From Treponema sp. (lineage in GTDB: Bacteria; Spirochaetota; Spirochaetia; Treponematales; Treponemataceae), in contig JAFYZU010000007.1 of NCBI GenBank assembly GCA_017548565.1, forward strand, positions 1 through 64,000: 64,000 nucleotides of DNA, read 5' to 3'. The position numbers and the translations under genes were made by a program. The notes beneath the pieces are model-generated. The model saw nothing but the letters and a program-made list of their open reading frames with translations. It was not told the DNA's origin and made no database searches. Positions 36,120 through 44,815 of this stretch are shown piece by piece. Within the stretch, counting starts at the first letter, position 1, and every line of letters starts with the position of its first letter.

Positions 36120-37682
36120 TTCTTCAATTCTGCATTTAAGCGCCACCTTGGAATATTTTTCCAGCTTAGCCAGATACTGCTTGCGGGTAATGTTGCGGGC
36201 GCCGTAGCGTTCCATGTTTTCTGTGTAGGACTGGCAGTCTATGAGTTTGCCACCTGCTTTTTGAAAGGCTCTTGCAAATAAAACAAAGGCACTCTTGGAA
36301 CTGTTTGGTTCAATTGTAAACATGGACTCTCCACAGAAAAGACTGCCAAGTAAAATTCCATAAAAACCACCTGCAAGTTTTCCGTCCTTCCAGACCTCGA
36401 TGCTGTGGGCGTAGCCTGCCTTGTGAAACTTTATGTAGGCGTCTATCATTTTGGGACCAATCCAGGTACCGTCCTGATCTGGGCGTTTCTGCTTTGCACA
36501 GTTTTTAATAACATCTTCAAAGGCCTGATCTATTGTATAAGTATAAGAATTATGTTTCAAAAACTTTTCGATTGATTTTGAAACGTGCAGCTGTCTTATA
36601 GAAATTACAAAACGTTTTTTAGGAGACTGCCATAAAACAGGGTCTCCTTCGTCTTCGTTAAACCATGGAAAAACTCCCTGAATGTAGGCCGAATAAAGCA
36701 TGCGCAAAGGGATATCTTCTGTAATTAAGGAAATATCTGGAGCACCGTAAAGAAGTCCTGGCTCTGGAAAAATAAAAACATCAGATGTATCAATTTTGGG
36801 AGTGACCTCCGGCTTTTCGTTCTGGTTTTCGTTCTCGTCATCAAGGTGAAGATAATTTTCCAAAACCTGCGGACATTGTTCGAGACCTGGACTGTCGGTC
36901 CATACGTTATTCATCAAAAGCTGGTATGGCTTATAATTTGCCTTGTAATTCATTTTGCGGCAATGCGGCAGATAAAGCCCCAGGTAATAATAAGGGATAT
37001 CATTTTGCAGGCAAAATAAAATTTCATACAAAACGCTGAAAACGCCAATGCTTCTTTTTAGAACTTCCTCGCTTGTATCATAATAAAAATAATTTGAAGA
37101 AATGCCTGTGAGTCTGTCCTTTGTATCTTTTACATAATCAATAATACTTACGCCAAGGAGCCGGTCACCAATTTTATAATCAAGATTAATAACTCCGCTA
37201 TAGCCGCCGTTCATATTTTCCAGCTCTTCTTTTGCTTCTTCCAGAGTCAAAGGTTTGAAGTCAGTTTTGTCTTTATTATGATAAGTATTATATGTGCGGT
37301 ACATAAGCACTTTTTCATCGGTACTGAATTCCTTTGGTTCGGTCACAACAGTAACATCTACATCCTGATTTTTATTAATTACACGTTTCTGACTTTTTGA
37401 AGGTTCAAAGTCTTGTGCATGAATTCTTATTGGAATGCATTCCTTGCAGCCCTTGCACTCAGTATGATAAAGAAGCGAATAATAACGGCGAAAACCCTGT
37501 CTCAGAAGCCGCTCATAGAAAATGCAGTCCAGGCTTTCAACAGGAAGGCTTGAGTCCAGCCAGCTCATATTTGTAAGCAGATTATTTACCTCTTGGTTTG
37601 GAAAATATCCGCATTCATTTTGATCTTCCGCAAAGGGCATATTTCTAAAAGCTTTCGCAATGTTGATTTCGGTTTCATGCAT
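36102..37682 (-). CDS. fused Bpt (Ate1-like) and Aat aminoacyl-tRNA-protein transferase
   Basis: 526 aa with two complete N-degron transferase domains. Residues 1-285 match Bpt/Ate1: ECGYFPNQ, then GFRRYYSLLYHTECKGCKEC and IPIRIHAQDFEPSKSQKR. Bpt adds Leu to proteins starting with Asp or Glu. A Glu/Asn-rich linker follows (about 285-305). Residues 306-526 match Aat: GVFPWFNEDE, LWQSPKKRFVI, DGTWIGPKMIDAYIKFH, AGGFYGILLGSLFCGESMF, LIDCQSYTENMERYGA. Aat adds Leu or Phe to Lys/Arg N-termini. The two are normally separate. TATACT lies 6 nt before the ATG and no Shine-Dalgarno site is seen. Confidence 0.9.
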   Translation of the reverse strand: MHETEINIAKAFRNMPFAEDQNECGYFPNQEVNNLLTNMSWLDSSLPVESLDCIFYERLLRQGFRRYYSLLYHTECKGCKECIPIRIHAQDFEPSKSQKRVINKNQDVDVTVVTEPKEFSTDEKVLMYRTYNTYHNKDKTDFKPLTLEEAKEELENMNGGYSGVINLDYKIGDRLLGVSIIDYVKDTKDRLTGISSNYFYYDTSEEVLKRSIGVFSVLYEILFCLQNDIPYYYLGLYLPHCRKMNYKANYKPYQLLMNNVWTDSPGLEQCPQVLENYLHLDDENENQNEKPEVTPKIDTSDVFIFPEPGLLYGAPDISLITEDIPLRMLYSAYIQGVFPWFNEDEGDPVLWQSPKKRFVISIRQLHVSKSIEKFLKHNSYTYTIDQAFEDVIKNCAKQKRPDQDGTWIGPKMIDAYIKFHKAGYAHSIEVWKDGKLAGGFYGILLGSLFCGESMFTIEPNSSKSAFVLFARAFQKAGGKLIDCQSYTENMERYGARNITRKQYLAKLEKYSKVALKCRIEELFSFQ

Positions 37683-37688
37683 ATTAAT

Positions 37689-37694
37689 AGTATA
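37689..37694 (-). promoter_or_regulatory. -10 element of the Bpt-Aat gene, predicted leaderless
   Basis: TATACT on the minus strand, 6 nt ahead of the ATG at 37682. No good -35 at 17 nt is seen (TTCCAT). Confidence 0.45.
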
Positions 37695-37710
37695 ACGAGG
37701 AAATTAAAAA

Positions 37711-37932
37711 ATGGAAGGCCTGACATTCAATTTTCTTCTTGACTTTTTAGACCGACATTGTAGAATTTTCCTGATATATATGTGTGCATTTATATTAATT
37801 ACTTTCTTAAAGCCTGGTCAGACTGTCTTGAATTTTGAATATAAACGTCCCTGGGAAACTGTAGAACCTTTAGAAACAAAAGACTATATCGTTACAGTTA
37901 CCGAAAACGGAAGAATCAAAATTGAGGATTAA
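37711..37932 (+). CDS. small membrane protein, 73 aa, unknown
   Basis: A GAGG site precedes the ATG. One hydrophobic helix (CRIFLIYMCAFILITFL) is followed by a short soluble tail with Thr/Glu-rich strands. It lies between the divergent Bpt-Aat gene and the LytTR-type sites of the ABC exporter. No family recognised; it could be an accessory peptide of the exporter, but position is the only argument. Confidence 0.5.
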   Translation: MEGLTFNFLLDFLDRHCRIFLIYMCAFILITFLKPGQTVLNFEYKRPWETVEPLETKDYIVTVTENGRIKIED

Positions 37933-37977
37933 TAAAAGAATAATAAGTTATACACACTAATCAAGTGTCTTTTTTTC

Positions 37978-38011
37978 GCATTTCATGCACCAATTTTTGC
38001 ATTTCGTGCAC
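37978..38011 (+). promoter_or_regulatory. tandem LytTR-type binding sites upstream of the ABC exporter
   Basis: GCATTTCATGCAC at 37978 and GCATTTCGTGCAC at 37999 differ by one base and start 21 bp apart, two helical turns, as LytTR dimers require. TTGCAC and TATGAT-like hexamers follow within 30 nt. The exporter start is 70 nt further on. Confidence 0.65.
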
Positions 38012-38081
38012 ACTTCACCAGATTGCACTTTTTTTATGATATATTTCACCCATAATAAAATTAAGGGGGTTTTGTAAGGTT

Positions 38082-39998
38082 ATGAAGAACGCTCAAAAAA
38101 CTAAGCGCAACAATATTTTTCAGAACGCGTTTATTATCTACAAGGCAATGTTCAAACGATATCCTACGGCTATTCCGCTTGTGATTGTGTACATCATCAT
38201 TTCGGTGGCGCTACCTTTTGTAAATACGCTCATTCCTGCAATGGCAATTAAAGGCATTACAAGCCGCAGTGTAAAAATCTTTCTGGAGTACATTGGAATT
38301 GCTGTTGGCATTATGTGTGTTTTTTCGGGTATCAAAATGTTCTGCGAAAAGAAAATGCAGATGAAGCATACCTATACCAGAATCAGCGTGTTCATGATGA
38401 ACTTTATTAAAAAGGCAATTAATACTGACTACCTGAATATTGAACCTCAGCCAAAGCAGAAAATTATGGGAAAGGGTGTTCAGGGTGTTAGCGGTAACTA
38501 CGAAGGCGCCGAAGAAGTTTCTACTCTTTCAATTCATCTTGTAACAATTGTGCTTGGAATCTTCAGCTATGGAACTGTGATTTTTGTTCTTGACTGGAGG
38601 ATTCTTGCAATTACTCTGGGAATGTTTGTGGCTGATGTTTTGATTCGTAATCATGCCGTAAAGTATGGGGACGACCACCGTGAAAGTTTTTCTGAGCCGT
38701 GGCGCAAGATGAATTATTATGAACGCAACAGCATGAACATAAGTGCCGGAAAAGATATAAGGATTTTTGGTCTTAAAAAACTTTTTGATTATCATTTTGA
38801 TAAGATGATTAATACTTACAAAAAGTTCCGATATCACTACCAGCTTAAATGGTATTATCCGACAATTTCTGATACAGCTTTTAATGTTACCCGCGACTGG
38901 CTTGCCTATACTCTTTTGATTCATAAAGTTCTTACGGGGCAGATTGATGCTGCAACTTTTACGGTTTACCTTGGAATTATAGCAAGCTTTTCTCAGTACA
39001 TTTACGATGTTTCAATGCACTTTGCAAACCTTCGAGATGCAAGTCATCAGTTTAATGATTATCATGCGTTTATGGAGCAGAAGGATGTGTTTGAACATAA
39101 AAATGTCATTTCTGAGAAAGATTGTCGGGTCAAGCCCGACAATGACACAATGCCGTCCGACAATGACACAATGCCGTCCGACAATGACAGTAGTGTCATT
39201 CCCGTGCTTGACACGGGAATCTCTGCCCCTTCTATCGAGTTCCGCAACGTGAGTTTTACTTACGAAGGCAGTGAAAAACCTGTTCTTACAAATGTTAGCT
39301 TCAAAATAAATGCCGATGAAAAGATTGCACTTGTTGGAAATAACGGTGCGGGTAAGACAACAATCGTTAAGCTTTTGTGCGGTCTTTACCCACCAACTAG
39401 CGGCGAGATTTTGATTGACGGAAAAAGCATAAACGACATTGGCGTAGAAAAATATCAGGATATGATAAGCGTACTTTTCCAGGATACTTCGCCTATTGCA
39501 CTTTCTATTGCAGAAAATGTATGCGGCTGTGAGCCAAAAGATGTTGACCGAAAGAAGCTGCATGACTGTCTTGAAAAAGCAGGCCTTCTTGAAAAGGTAA
39601 ACACTCTTACCAAAAAAGAAGAAACCTACATCACCCAGACACTTGATGAAAAGGGAGTTGTTCTTTCCGGTGGTGAAACACAAAAGCTGCTGCTTGCAAA
39701 AGCAATGTACAAGGACGGACCAATGCTCATTCTTGATGAACCGACAAGCGCCCTTGACCCGATTGCCGAAAGCCGCATTTACGAAGAATACAATCAGCTG
39801 GCAGACAAAAAAACTGCCGTGTTCATTTCGCACAGACTTGCAAGTACAAAGTTCTGTGACCGAATCCTTTTTCTTGACAACGGACAGATTGTTGAAGAAG
39901 GAAGCCACGACCAGCTTATGAAAAACGGCGGCAAGTATCGCGAGATTTTTGATATCCAAAGTCACTACTACAAAGAGGAGGTTTCAAATGAAGAATAA
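38082..39998 (+). CDS. ABC exporter half-transporter A, with palindromic insert
   Basis: 638 aa. A six-helix exporter membrane domain (residues 20-330) is followed by an ATPase with Walker A LVGNNGAGKTT, signature VLSGGETQKLLLAKAM and Walker B MLILDEPTSALDP. Between them, residues about 347-380 (NDTMPSD repeated, then SSVIPVLDTGIS) come from an in-frame repetitive DNA element at 39122-39220 and are not part of the family. It forms a heterodimer with the product of the overlapping downstream gene. Substrate unknown; the LytTR context suggests a peptide or an antimicrobial. Confidence 0.88.
   Translation: MKNAQKTKRNNIFQNAFIIYKAMFKRYPTAIPLVIVYIIISVALPFVNTLIPAMAIKGITSRSVKIFLEYIGIAVGIMCVFSGIKMFCEKKMQMKHTYTRISVFMMNFIKKAINTDYLNIEPQPKQKIMGKGVQGVSGNYEGAEEVSTLSIHLVTIVLGIFSYGTVIFVLDWRILAITLGMFVADVLIRNHAVKYGDDHRESFSEPWRKMNYYERNSMNISAGKDIRIFGLKKLFDYHFDKMINTYKKFRYHYQLKWYYPTISDTAFNVTRDWLAYTLLIHKVLTGQIDAATFTVYLGIIASFSQYIYDVSMHFANLRDASHQFNDYHAFMEQKDVFEHKNVISEKDCRVKPDNDTMPSDNDTMPSDNDSSVIPVLDTGISAPSIEFRNVSFTYEGSEKPVLTNVSFKINADEKIALVGNNGAGKTTIVKLLCGLYPPTSGEILIDGKSINDIGVEKYQDMISVLFQDTSPIALSIAENVCGCEPKDVDRKKLHDCLEKAGLLEKVNTLTKKEETYITQTLDEKGVVLSGGETQKLLLAKAMYKDGPMLILDEPTSALDPIAESRIYEEYNQLADKKTAVFISHRLASTKFCDRILFLDNGQIVEEGSHDQLMKNGGKYREIFDIQSHYYKEEVSNEE
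39104..39220. repeat. in-frame palindromic repeat element inside the ABC exporter gene
   Basis: TTGTCGGGTCAAGCCCGACAA is cut here into its parts: stem TTGTCGGG/CCCGACAA with loop TCAAG (39122-39142). A 21-bp unit is repeated exactly at 39141-39161 and 39162-39182, with a partial third copy. A second hairpin at 39198-39220 has stem ATTCCCGTG/CACGGGAAT and loop CTTGA. The two loops are reverse complements and TGACA/TGTCA flank them, so the whole block is an inverted arrangement. It adds about 35 codons without a stop. Confidence 0.8.
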
Positions 39999-41835
39999 GG
40001 AAAATCGTGGAACTGTTAGTAAAGTTTTGAATCTTACTCACCGCATTGTTCCGGGTTATATAACCTTTGTTTTTATGGTTAAGATGATTGCTGCATTCCA
40101 GCCTTTTGTTTCAATTTATTTTTCAAGCCTCATTCTGGACGGACTTTTCAGGCTCGACCCATTTGAAACAATTTTCAAAAATGTTGTCATAATGCTTGTA
40201 ATTGATTCTGTTCTGGTGCTTATCCGCTGGGGTCTTGAATTAATCAACTGGGTAAAAAAGCACGAGCTTACTCAAAAAATAAACAAGATGCTTGTAGACA
40301 AAACGATGGATCTTGATTTTGATATTCTTGAAAAGCACGAAACCCTTGATATGTATAAAAAGGCCAAGGACGGAATGACTGCCGGCGGCGATATCAGAAG
40401 CTTTATTGATAATCTTGCAGGTTTGATAGAAAAGATTTCTACAATTGTTTATTCGCTTGTGCTGCTTGTGCCTCTCTTTATTCCACGTGCAGCTTCGGAG
40501 ACTGGTGCCTTGAACGGACTCGGTTATTTCTTGAACCAGTGGTACAGCTTTACAATTATGGTTGTTGTTCTTGCAGTTCATGTTTTCATGTCTTACAAGA
40601 CAAACAAAAAAGCATCCCAGCTTCAGATGGAGTTTTTTGAAAAGAACGTTTCTTACAACCGCTACTTTGGCTACTGGTTCAATTTGATTTTTGACTACTC
40701 AATCGGTAAGTACATCCGTCTATACAAAATGCAAAAGCTCATGACAAAGCGCGTTCAGGAAACAAACGACAAGCTCGAAGCCGAAGGAAATGCCTGGATA
40801 AACAAGAGCCTTAAGATTTCTATAGTTCCAATTTTATCTCAGTGCTTTATGCAGCTTGCAAGCTATGTCTTTGTAGGTCTCAAGGCTGTGTTTGGTTTGA
40901 TCAGTACAGGTAAATGTATTATGTATGTTTCAAGCTACACTAAGCTTGTAGAAAGCATTACAGGAATTTCTGATAACTTTGTCAGTCTTAAAATGGAAAG
41001 CCGTTATCTTTCGTTCTTCTATGATTATATGGAAATTAAGAACAAACGATACGACGGAACAATTCCAACCGAAAAGCGCGACGACAATGTTTTTGAAATT
41101 GAATTCCGCGATGTTTCGTTTAAGTATGCAAATGCCGACACCTGGGCACTGCGCCACGTTAATCAGAAAATTACGCTTGGAACAAAAAATGCAGTTGTTG
41201 GAAAAAACGGTGCGGGAAAGACAACCTTTATCAAACTCCTGTGCCGCCTGTATGAGCCTACCGAAGGACAGATTCTGCTCAACGGTGTAGATATCCACTA
41301 TTACGATAACGAAGAATACGCAAGGCTTTTTGCAATTGTATTCCAGGATTTCAATTTGTTCAGCTTCCCTCTGGGCGAAAATGTTGCAGGCGATGTTGAG
41401 TATGACCGGGAGCGCGCAGTTAAATGTCTTGAATCTGCAGGATTTGGCGAGCGCCTTGGCAAAATGGAAAAAGGTCTGGATACTCCGCTTTATCAGTATG
41501 ATGATGAAAACGGTGTTGAAATTAGTGGAGGCGAGGCTCAAAAAATTGCCATTGCACGTTCTCTTTACAAGGATGCACCTTTTGTTATCATGGACGAGCC
41601 AACGTCTGCCCTGGACCCTGTTGCCGAATATGAAATCTATCAGCGCTTTGACCAGATGGTAGAAGGAAAAACTTCGATTTACATAAGCCACCGAATGTCC
41701 AGCTGCCGCTTCTGCGACAATATAATTGTTTTTGATGAAGGCAAAATTATTGAACAGGGCAGCCACGACAAGCTCATGTCAAACAAAGGCTTATACAGCG
41801 AGCTTTGGAACGCCCAGGCACAGTATTATGCCTAA
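39988..41835 (+). CDS. ABC exporter half-transporter B
   Basis: 615 aa. The membrane domain (residues 15-330) is followed by the ATPase with Walker A VVGKNGAGKTT, signature EISGGEAQKIAIARSL, Walker B FVIMDEPTSALDP and the H-loop ISHRMSS. The ATG at 39988 has GAGGAGG 8 nt upstream and overlaps half-transporter A by 11 nt, so the two are coupled. It lacks the repeat insert of its partner and has an ordinary linker (NKRYDGTIPTEKRDDN). Confidence 0.88.
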   Translation: MKNKENRGTVSKVLNLTHRIVPGYITFVFMVKMIAAFQPFVSIYFSSLILDGLFRLDPFETIFKNVVIMLVIDSVLVLIRWGLELINWVKKHELTQKINKMLVDKTMDLDFDILEKHETLDMYKKAKDGMTAGGDIRSFIDNLAGLIEKISTIVYSLVLLVPLFIPRAASETGALNGLGYFLNQWYSFTIMVVVLAVHVFMSYKTNKKASQLQMEFFEKNVSYNRYFGYWFNLIFDYSIGKYIRLYKMQKLMTKRVQETNDKLEAEGNAWINKSLKISIVPILSQCFMQLASYVFVGLKAVFGLISTGKCIMYVSSYTKLVESITGISDNFVSLKMESRYLSFFYDYMEIKNKRYDGTIPTEKRDDNVFEIEFRDVSFKYANADTWALRHVNQKITLGTKNAVVGKNGAGKTTFIKLLCRLYEPTEGQILLNGVDIHYYDNEEYARLFAIVFQDFNLFSFPLGENVAGDVEYDRERAVKCLESAGFGERLGKMEKGLDTPLYQYDDENGVEISGGEAQKIAIARSLYKDAPFVIMDEPTSALDPVAEYEIYQRFDQMVEGKTSIYISHRMSSCRFCDNIIVFDEGKIIEQGSHDKLMSNKGLYSELWNAQAQYYA

Positions 41836-41849
41836 TAAAGTGACAATAC

Positions 41850-42899
41850 CTACTCTACCGGATAACAGTCATACCCGGCGCTGCGGAGCTTATCTGCAGT
41901 ACCGGTACCGTCGTCTTTTACAAGGACTATATAATAGGTTGTTCCACTGGCTCTGGTTTCACTTGTAATGTTTGCGGTAAATCCTTTACCATTCAATTCC
42001 TTTGCAAGATTATCTGCATATTCTTTTTTAGCAAAAAATCCTACCTGCCATTTTGAAAACTTCTGCTTTTTTACATCCTGATTACCTGAAGATGATTTTA
42101 AGTCCGATTGTTTAACCTCTTCCTGTTCTGTTTTCGGTTCTTCGGGGAGTTCAGCAAAAGTTCCACTGCCTGCTTCTGCTTCACCGCTTTTTGGAATAAA
42201 GAACCAGAAAGGAGTCGGCAAAAGCTTTATATCTCCTGTAACAATAGAAGCTTCAGTAGAAAGAGGATATGATTTTTTTATCTGATTTGAATAAGTGTCT
42301 TCCCCTGTTACATACCATAACGTTAAAAGAATCTGAGGAAAAATCTGTTTCATCGACGGGACCTTTAGATATGCCTTTAAAATTTCAACAGGCTCCTTGA
42401 TTTCTTCAGAATTATCTGCGTCAACAAGCGCACTCCATTGTGTATAAAGCTTTATGTAAAGCTGAATTTCTGCATTTTTTGAATTACGTACTGCAGAATT
42501 AAGATAACTGTTTGCAATATTGCTGTCACCCATACATAAAGCACATCGCACTGCGTCAAGAACAAGCTGTTCATTTGTTTTTTTAGGCATTCCTTCTGCA
42601 TTTACCGCAGAAATTCCTGCCGCTGCCGCATACGATTTTACGGCATCCTCGTATAAAGAAAGCTGCTCCTGTAAACCGCCGAGAAATATGTACATTGAAC
42701 GTTTTTCGGAAGCAACCGTCGTTTTAGAAATCTGAGTTTTGATGTAAGTTATTGATTCAGTAACCGATTCTTTTTTACATGCCGCATCCATTACCTGTCT
42801 GGCAGTAAGCTCGGCGGCAAACAGAGAATTAACTGAGAATAAAGTGATAATTATAAGAGCCGTTCGTTTGAAAAATCTATTTAAGTTTCTTTTTAGCAT
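41850..42899 (-). CDS. exported SPOR-domain protein
   Basis: 349 aa. The start at 42899 gives a basic N-terminus and signal helix (TALIIITLFSVNSLFA); an ATG further upstream would lie deep in the previous gene. The middle is helical with tetratricopeptide-like spacing. The C-terminal SPOR domain (FSKWQVGFFAKKEYADNLA, then YYIVLVKDD) binds denuded peptidoglycan glycans at septa. It overlaps the preceding gene by 23 nt. A role in cell-wall growth or division is the family expectation. Confidence 0.75.
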   Translation of the reverse strand: MLKRNLNRFFKRTALIIITLFSVNSLFAAELTARQVMDAACKKESVTESITYIKTQISKTTVASEKRSMYIFLGGLQEQLSLYEDAVKSYAAAAGISAVNAEGMPKKTNEQLVLDAVRCALCMGDSNIANSYLNSAVRNSKNAEIQLYIKLYTQWSALVDADNSEEIKEPVEILKAYLKVPSMKQIFPQILLTLWYVTGEDTYSNQIKKSYPLSTEASIVTGDIKLLPTPFWFFIPKSGEAEAGSGTFAELPEEPKTEQEEVKQSDLKSSSGNQDVKKQKFSKWQVGFFAKKEYADNLAKELNGKGFTANITSETRASGTTYYIVLVKDDGTGTADKLRSAGYDCYPVE

Positions 42900-43254
42900 T
42901 AATCTTCTCATCAGAATCATTTTTTTGTACCGTATCTTCTTTATTTTCGGAAGATTCTGACTTAGCAAGAGATTTTTTTCCAAAAGTAAACTTTTTTTTC
43001 AAATCTTCTTTTACCGTAGAATTCTTTGGTTTATCTGAAAAACTATTCTTTCCTGAAGATGCAAATTTTCCAATGAGCATACAGATGATTGAAAAAACGA
43101 TTCCTGCCGCAAATGCAATGAAAATAATCACTGCAACGTTTTTATCCTCGAACGATTTAAAAAACCATACAGGGCAGCTGTTTCCAAGATTTTTTCCTAT
43201 AAAAAGTGCAATAAAAATTACGATGGCAAGAATAAGGATTAAAGATATAATCAT
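42877..43254 (-). CDS. LapA-like small membrane protein
   Basis: 125 aa with two hydrophobic helices (MIISLILILAIVIFIALFI and VAVIIFIAFAAGIVFSIICM) and a long charged Lys/Ser/Glu tail. The second helix with its following basic residues resembles the LapA/DUF1049 lipopolysaccharide-assembly family. Overlap with the SPOR gene indicates cotranscription. Confidence 0.65.
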   Translation of the reverse strand: MIISLILILAIVIFIALFIGKNLGNSCPVWFFKSFEDKNVAVIIFIAFAAGIVFSIICMLIGKFASSGKNSFSDKPKNSTVKEDLKKKFTFGKKSLAKSESSENKEDTVQKNDSDEKINAKKKLK

Positions 43255-43280
43255 TTATAAAAACCTCCAGATTATCATAT

Positions 43281-44684
43281 TTAAGAGAGCAATTCTCCAC
43301 GGAAAGTATTCCCATTCAATGATTTTATTATAACTTGAACAAAAGAACCTATCAATGATTTTTCACCTTTAAAAACAAGTTTTTCGTGCTGTTCCGTCTG
43401 TGCCAGAAGCTCATCAGGATTATCCCTGCTTACACCTTCTACAATAACAAGTGCTTTTTTACCGATACGTTCAATCATCCTTTCATGAGTATGTTCAAGC
43501 TGAAGATCTATTACCCGCTGAAGACGCTGTTTCCTTATTTCCTCAGGAATTTGTTCCATTTTTGCAGCAGGAGTTCCTTCGCGTTGATTGTAATAGTACA
43601 TCATTGCAGATTCGTATTTTACCTGCTTCATAAGGTCCAGGGTTTGTTCAACATCTTCTTCAGTTTCGCCTGGGAAGCCCATCATAATATCTGTTGTAAG
43701 AGAAACCTCAGGAATTTTTGCTTTGATTTTTGCAACAAGCTCAAGATACTGCTCACGTGTGTAGCGGCGGTTCATTGCCTTTAAAACATTATTTGAACCA
43801 TTCTGCACCGGAAGATGGATATGACGGCACAAAACCTTTTCTTCTGATATTACGTTGATTACATCATCGGTAAAATCTTTGGGATGAGATGACATAAAAC
43901 GAACCCAGCGGATTGTAGATTCAATTTTACGAAGGTGTTCAGCGATGATACGCAAAAGCCCCGCAAAGTTTACAGTTGCACCATCAAACCCCTGGCCCTG
44001 ATAGCTATTAACATTCTGACCAATAAGCGTAATTTCGCAGACTTTATGCTTTTTAAGAAAATCAAGCTCCTGAAGAATCTGTTCAACAGGACGGCTGATT
44101 TCGCGGCCACGGACATAAGGAACAATACAGTAAGTACAAAAGTTATTGCAGCCATGCATGATTGGAACAAAAGTAGAAAATGCACCAGGCTCTGCAGAAA
44201 CAGCGGCAAACTGGTAGGCACCGGAATCATCTGGTACAGAAACAACCTCGCCTTGTCCAACGCGTCCTTCTTCCACTGCTTCAATTATCTTTCCAAAATG
44301 ATGCTTTGCATAAGTTCCAACAACAAAATCAACAAAAGGCCAGCGCTCCTTAAAGGTTGGAAGAAGTCGCTCTGCCATACAGCCCGTAACAACAACAGTA
44401 AGAGGCTTTGCCCCGTCCTTTACATAATCAACAGCTTCTTCCAGAAACTTAGTTTTAGCGTTAGTCTTTTTTTCGCGTACAGCCTTGAGCCCGTTTATCC
44501 ATCCAAGCCGGCCTTCAATTCTATCTTCTGCAGTTTTTCTGATTGAGCAGGTATTTATAACAATTAAATCTGCAGTCTGTGCCGACTCTGATTTTGTCCA
44601 GCCGCGCGCAATCAAAAGCTGCTCCATAGAAGCAGACTCAGCGATGTTCATCTCGCAGCCGTAGGTTTCGAAAAAGTAAGTCAT
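43281..44684 (-). CDS. miaB: MiaB, tRNA-2-methylthio-N6-(dimethylallyl)adenosine synthase
   Basis: 467-aa radical-SAM methylthiotransferase that modifies A37 of tRNAs reading UNN codons. The UPF0004 domain has FETYGCEMNIAES, VINTCSIRKTAE and VTGCMAER (three Cys for the auxiliary cluster). The radical-SAM cluster is in GCNNFCTYCIVPYVRGRE, and a TRAM domain ends the protein. The start at 44684 is set by homology (MTYFFETYGC) and by a promoter whose -10 lies 7 nt upstream. No Shine-Dalgarno site. Confidence 0.95.
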   Translation of the reverse strand: MTYFFETYGCEMNIAESASMEQLLIARGWTKSESAQTADLIVINTCSIRKTAEDRIEGRLGWINGLKAVREKKTNAKTKFLEEAVDYVKDGAKPLTVVVTGCMAERLLPTFKERWPFVDFVVGTYAKHHFGKIIEAVEEGRVGQGEVVSVPDDSGAYQFAAVSAEPGAFSTFVPIMHGCNNFCTYCIVPYVRGREISRPVEQILQELDFLKKHKVCEITLIGQNVNSYQGQGFDGATVNFAGLLRIIAEHLRKIESTIRWVRFMSSHPKDFTDDVINVISEEKVLCRHIHLPVQNGSNNVLKAMNRRYTREQYLELVAKIKAKIPEVSLTTDIMMGFPGETEEDVEQTLDLMKQVKYESAMMYYYNQREGTPAAKMEQIPEEIRKQRLQRVIDLQLEHTHERMIERIGKKALVIVEGVSRDNPDELLAQTEQHEKLVFKGEKSLIGSFVQVIIKSLNGNTFRGELLS

Positions 44685-44691
44685 ATAATCA

Positions 44692-44720
44692 ATTATACAG
44701 ATAGGCAAATGTGTGGGCAA
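44692..44720 (-). promoter_or_regulatory. miaB promoter, predicted leaderless
   Basis: On the minus strand TTGCCC, 17 nt, TATAAT, then 7 nt to the ATG at 44684. Confidence 0.75.
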
Positions 44721-44728
44721 GGGATGAT

Positions 44729-44785
44729 GAACAACGGGGACAACCCTCATTGTACTCTCATTGTACCCTCATTGTACTCATTGTA
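44729..44785 (+). repeat. dispersed 20-bp motif followed by CTCATTGTA repeats
   Basis: GAACAACGGGGACAACCCTC at 44729 is a copy of the dispersed motif. It is followed by four close copies of CTCATTGTA up to 44785, the last of which supplies the TTGTAA used as -35 for folE2. Confidence 0.75.
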
Positions 44786-44809
44786 AGTAATTTCAATTTA
44801 TTCTATATT
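44781..44809 (+). promoter_or_regulatory. folE2 promoter, predicted leaderless
   Basis: TTGTAA, 17 nt, TATATT, then 6 nt to the ATG at 44816. The -35 lies in the CTCATTGTA repeat block. Confidence 0.6.
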
Positions 44810-44815
44810 ATTATT

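Noticed and set aside
39141-39182. Short CRISPR-like array
   Set aside because: The 21-bp units are directly adjacent with no spacers and are translated in frame within an ABC transporter.
39012-39965. A 317-codon minus-strand open frame opposite the first ABC exporter gene (and a 278-codon one at 40930-41766 opposite the second)
   Set aside because: Both are Cys/Phe/Asn-rich shadow translations of the well-supported ABC genes, with no ribosome site or recognisable domain.
44711-44815. A longer FolE2 start
   Set aside because: The upstream part is the translated repeat block (RGQPSL, then HCTLIVLIV) and lies in the divergent promoter region.
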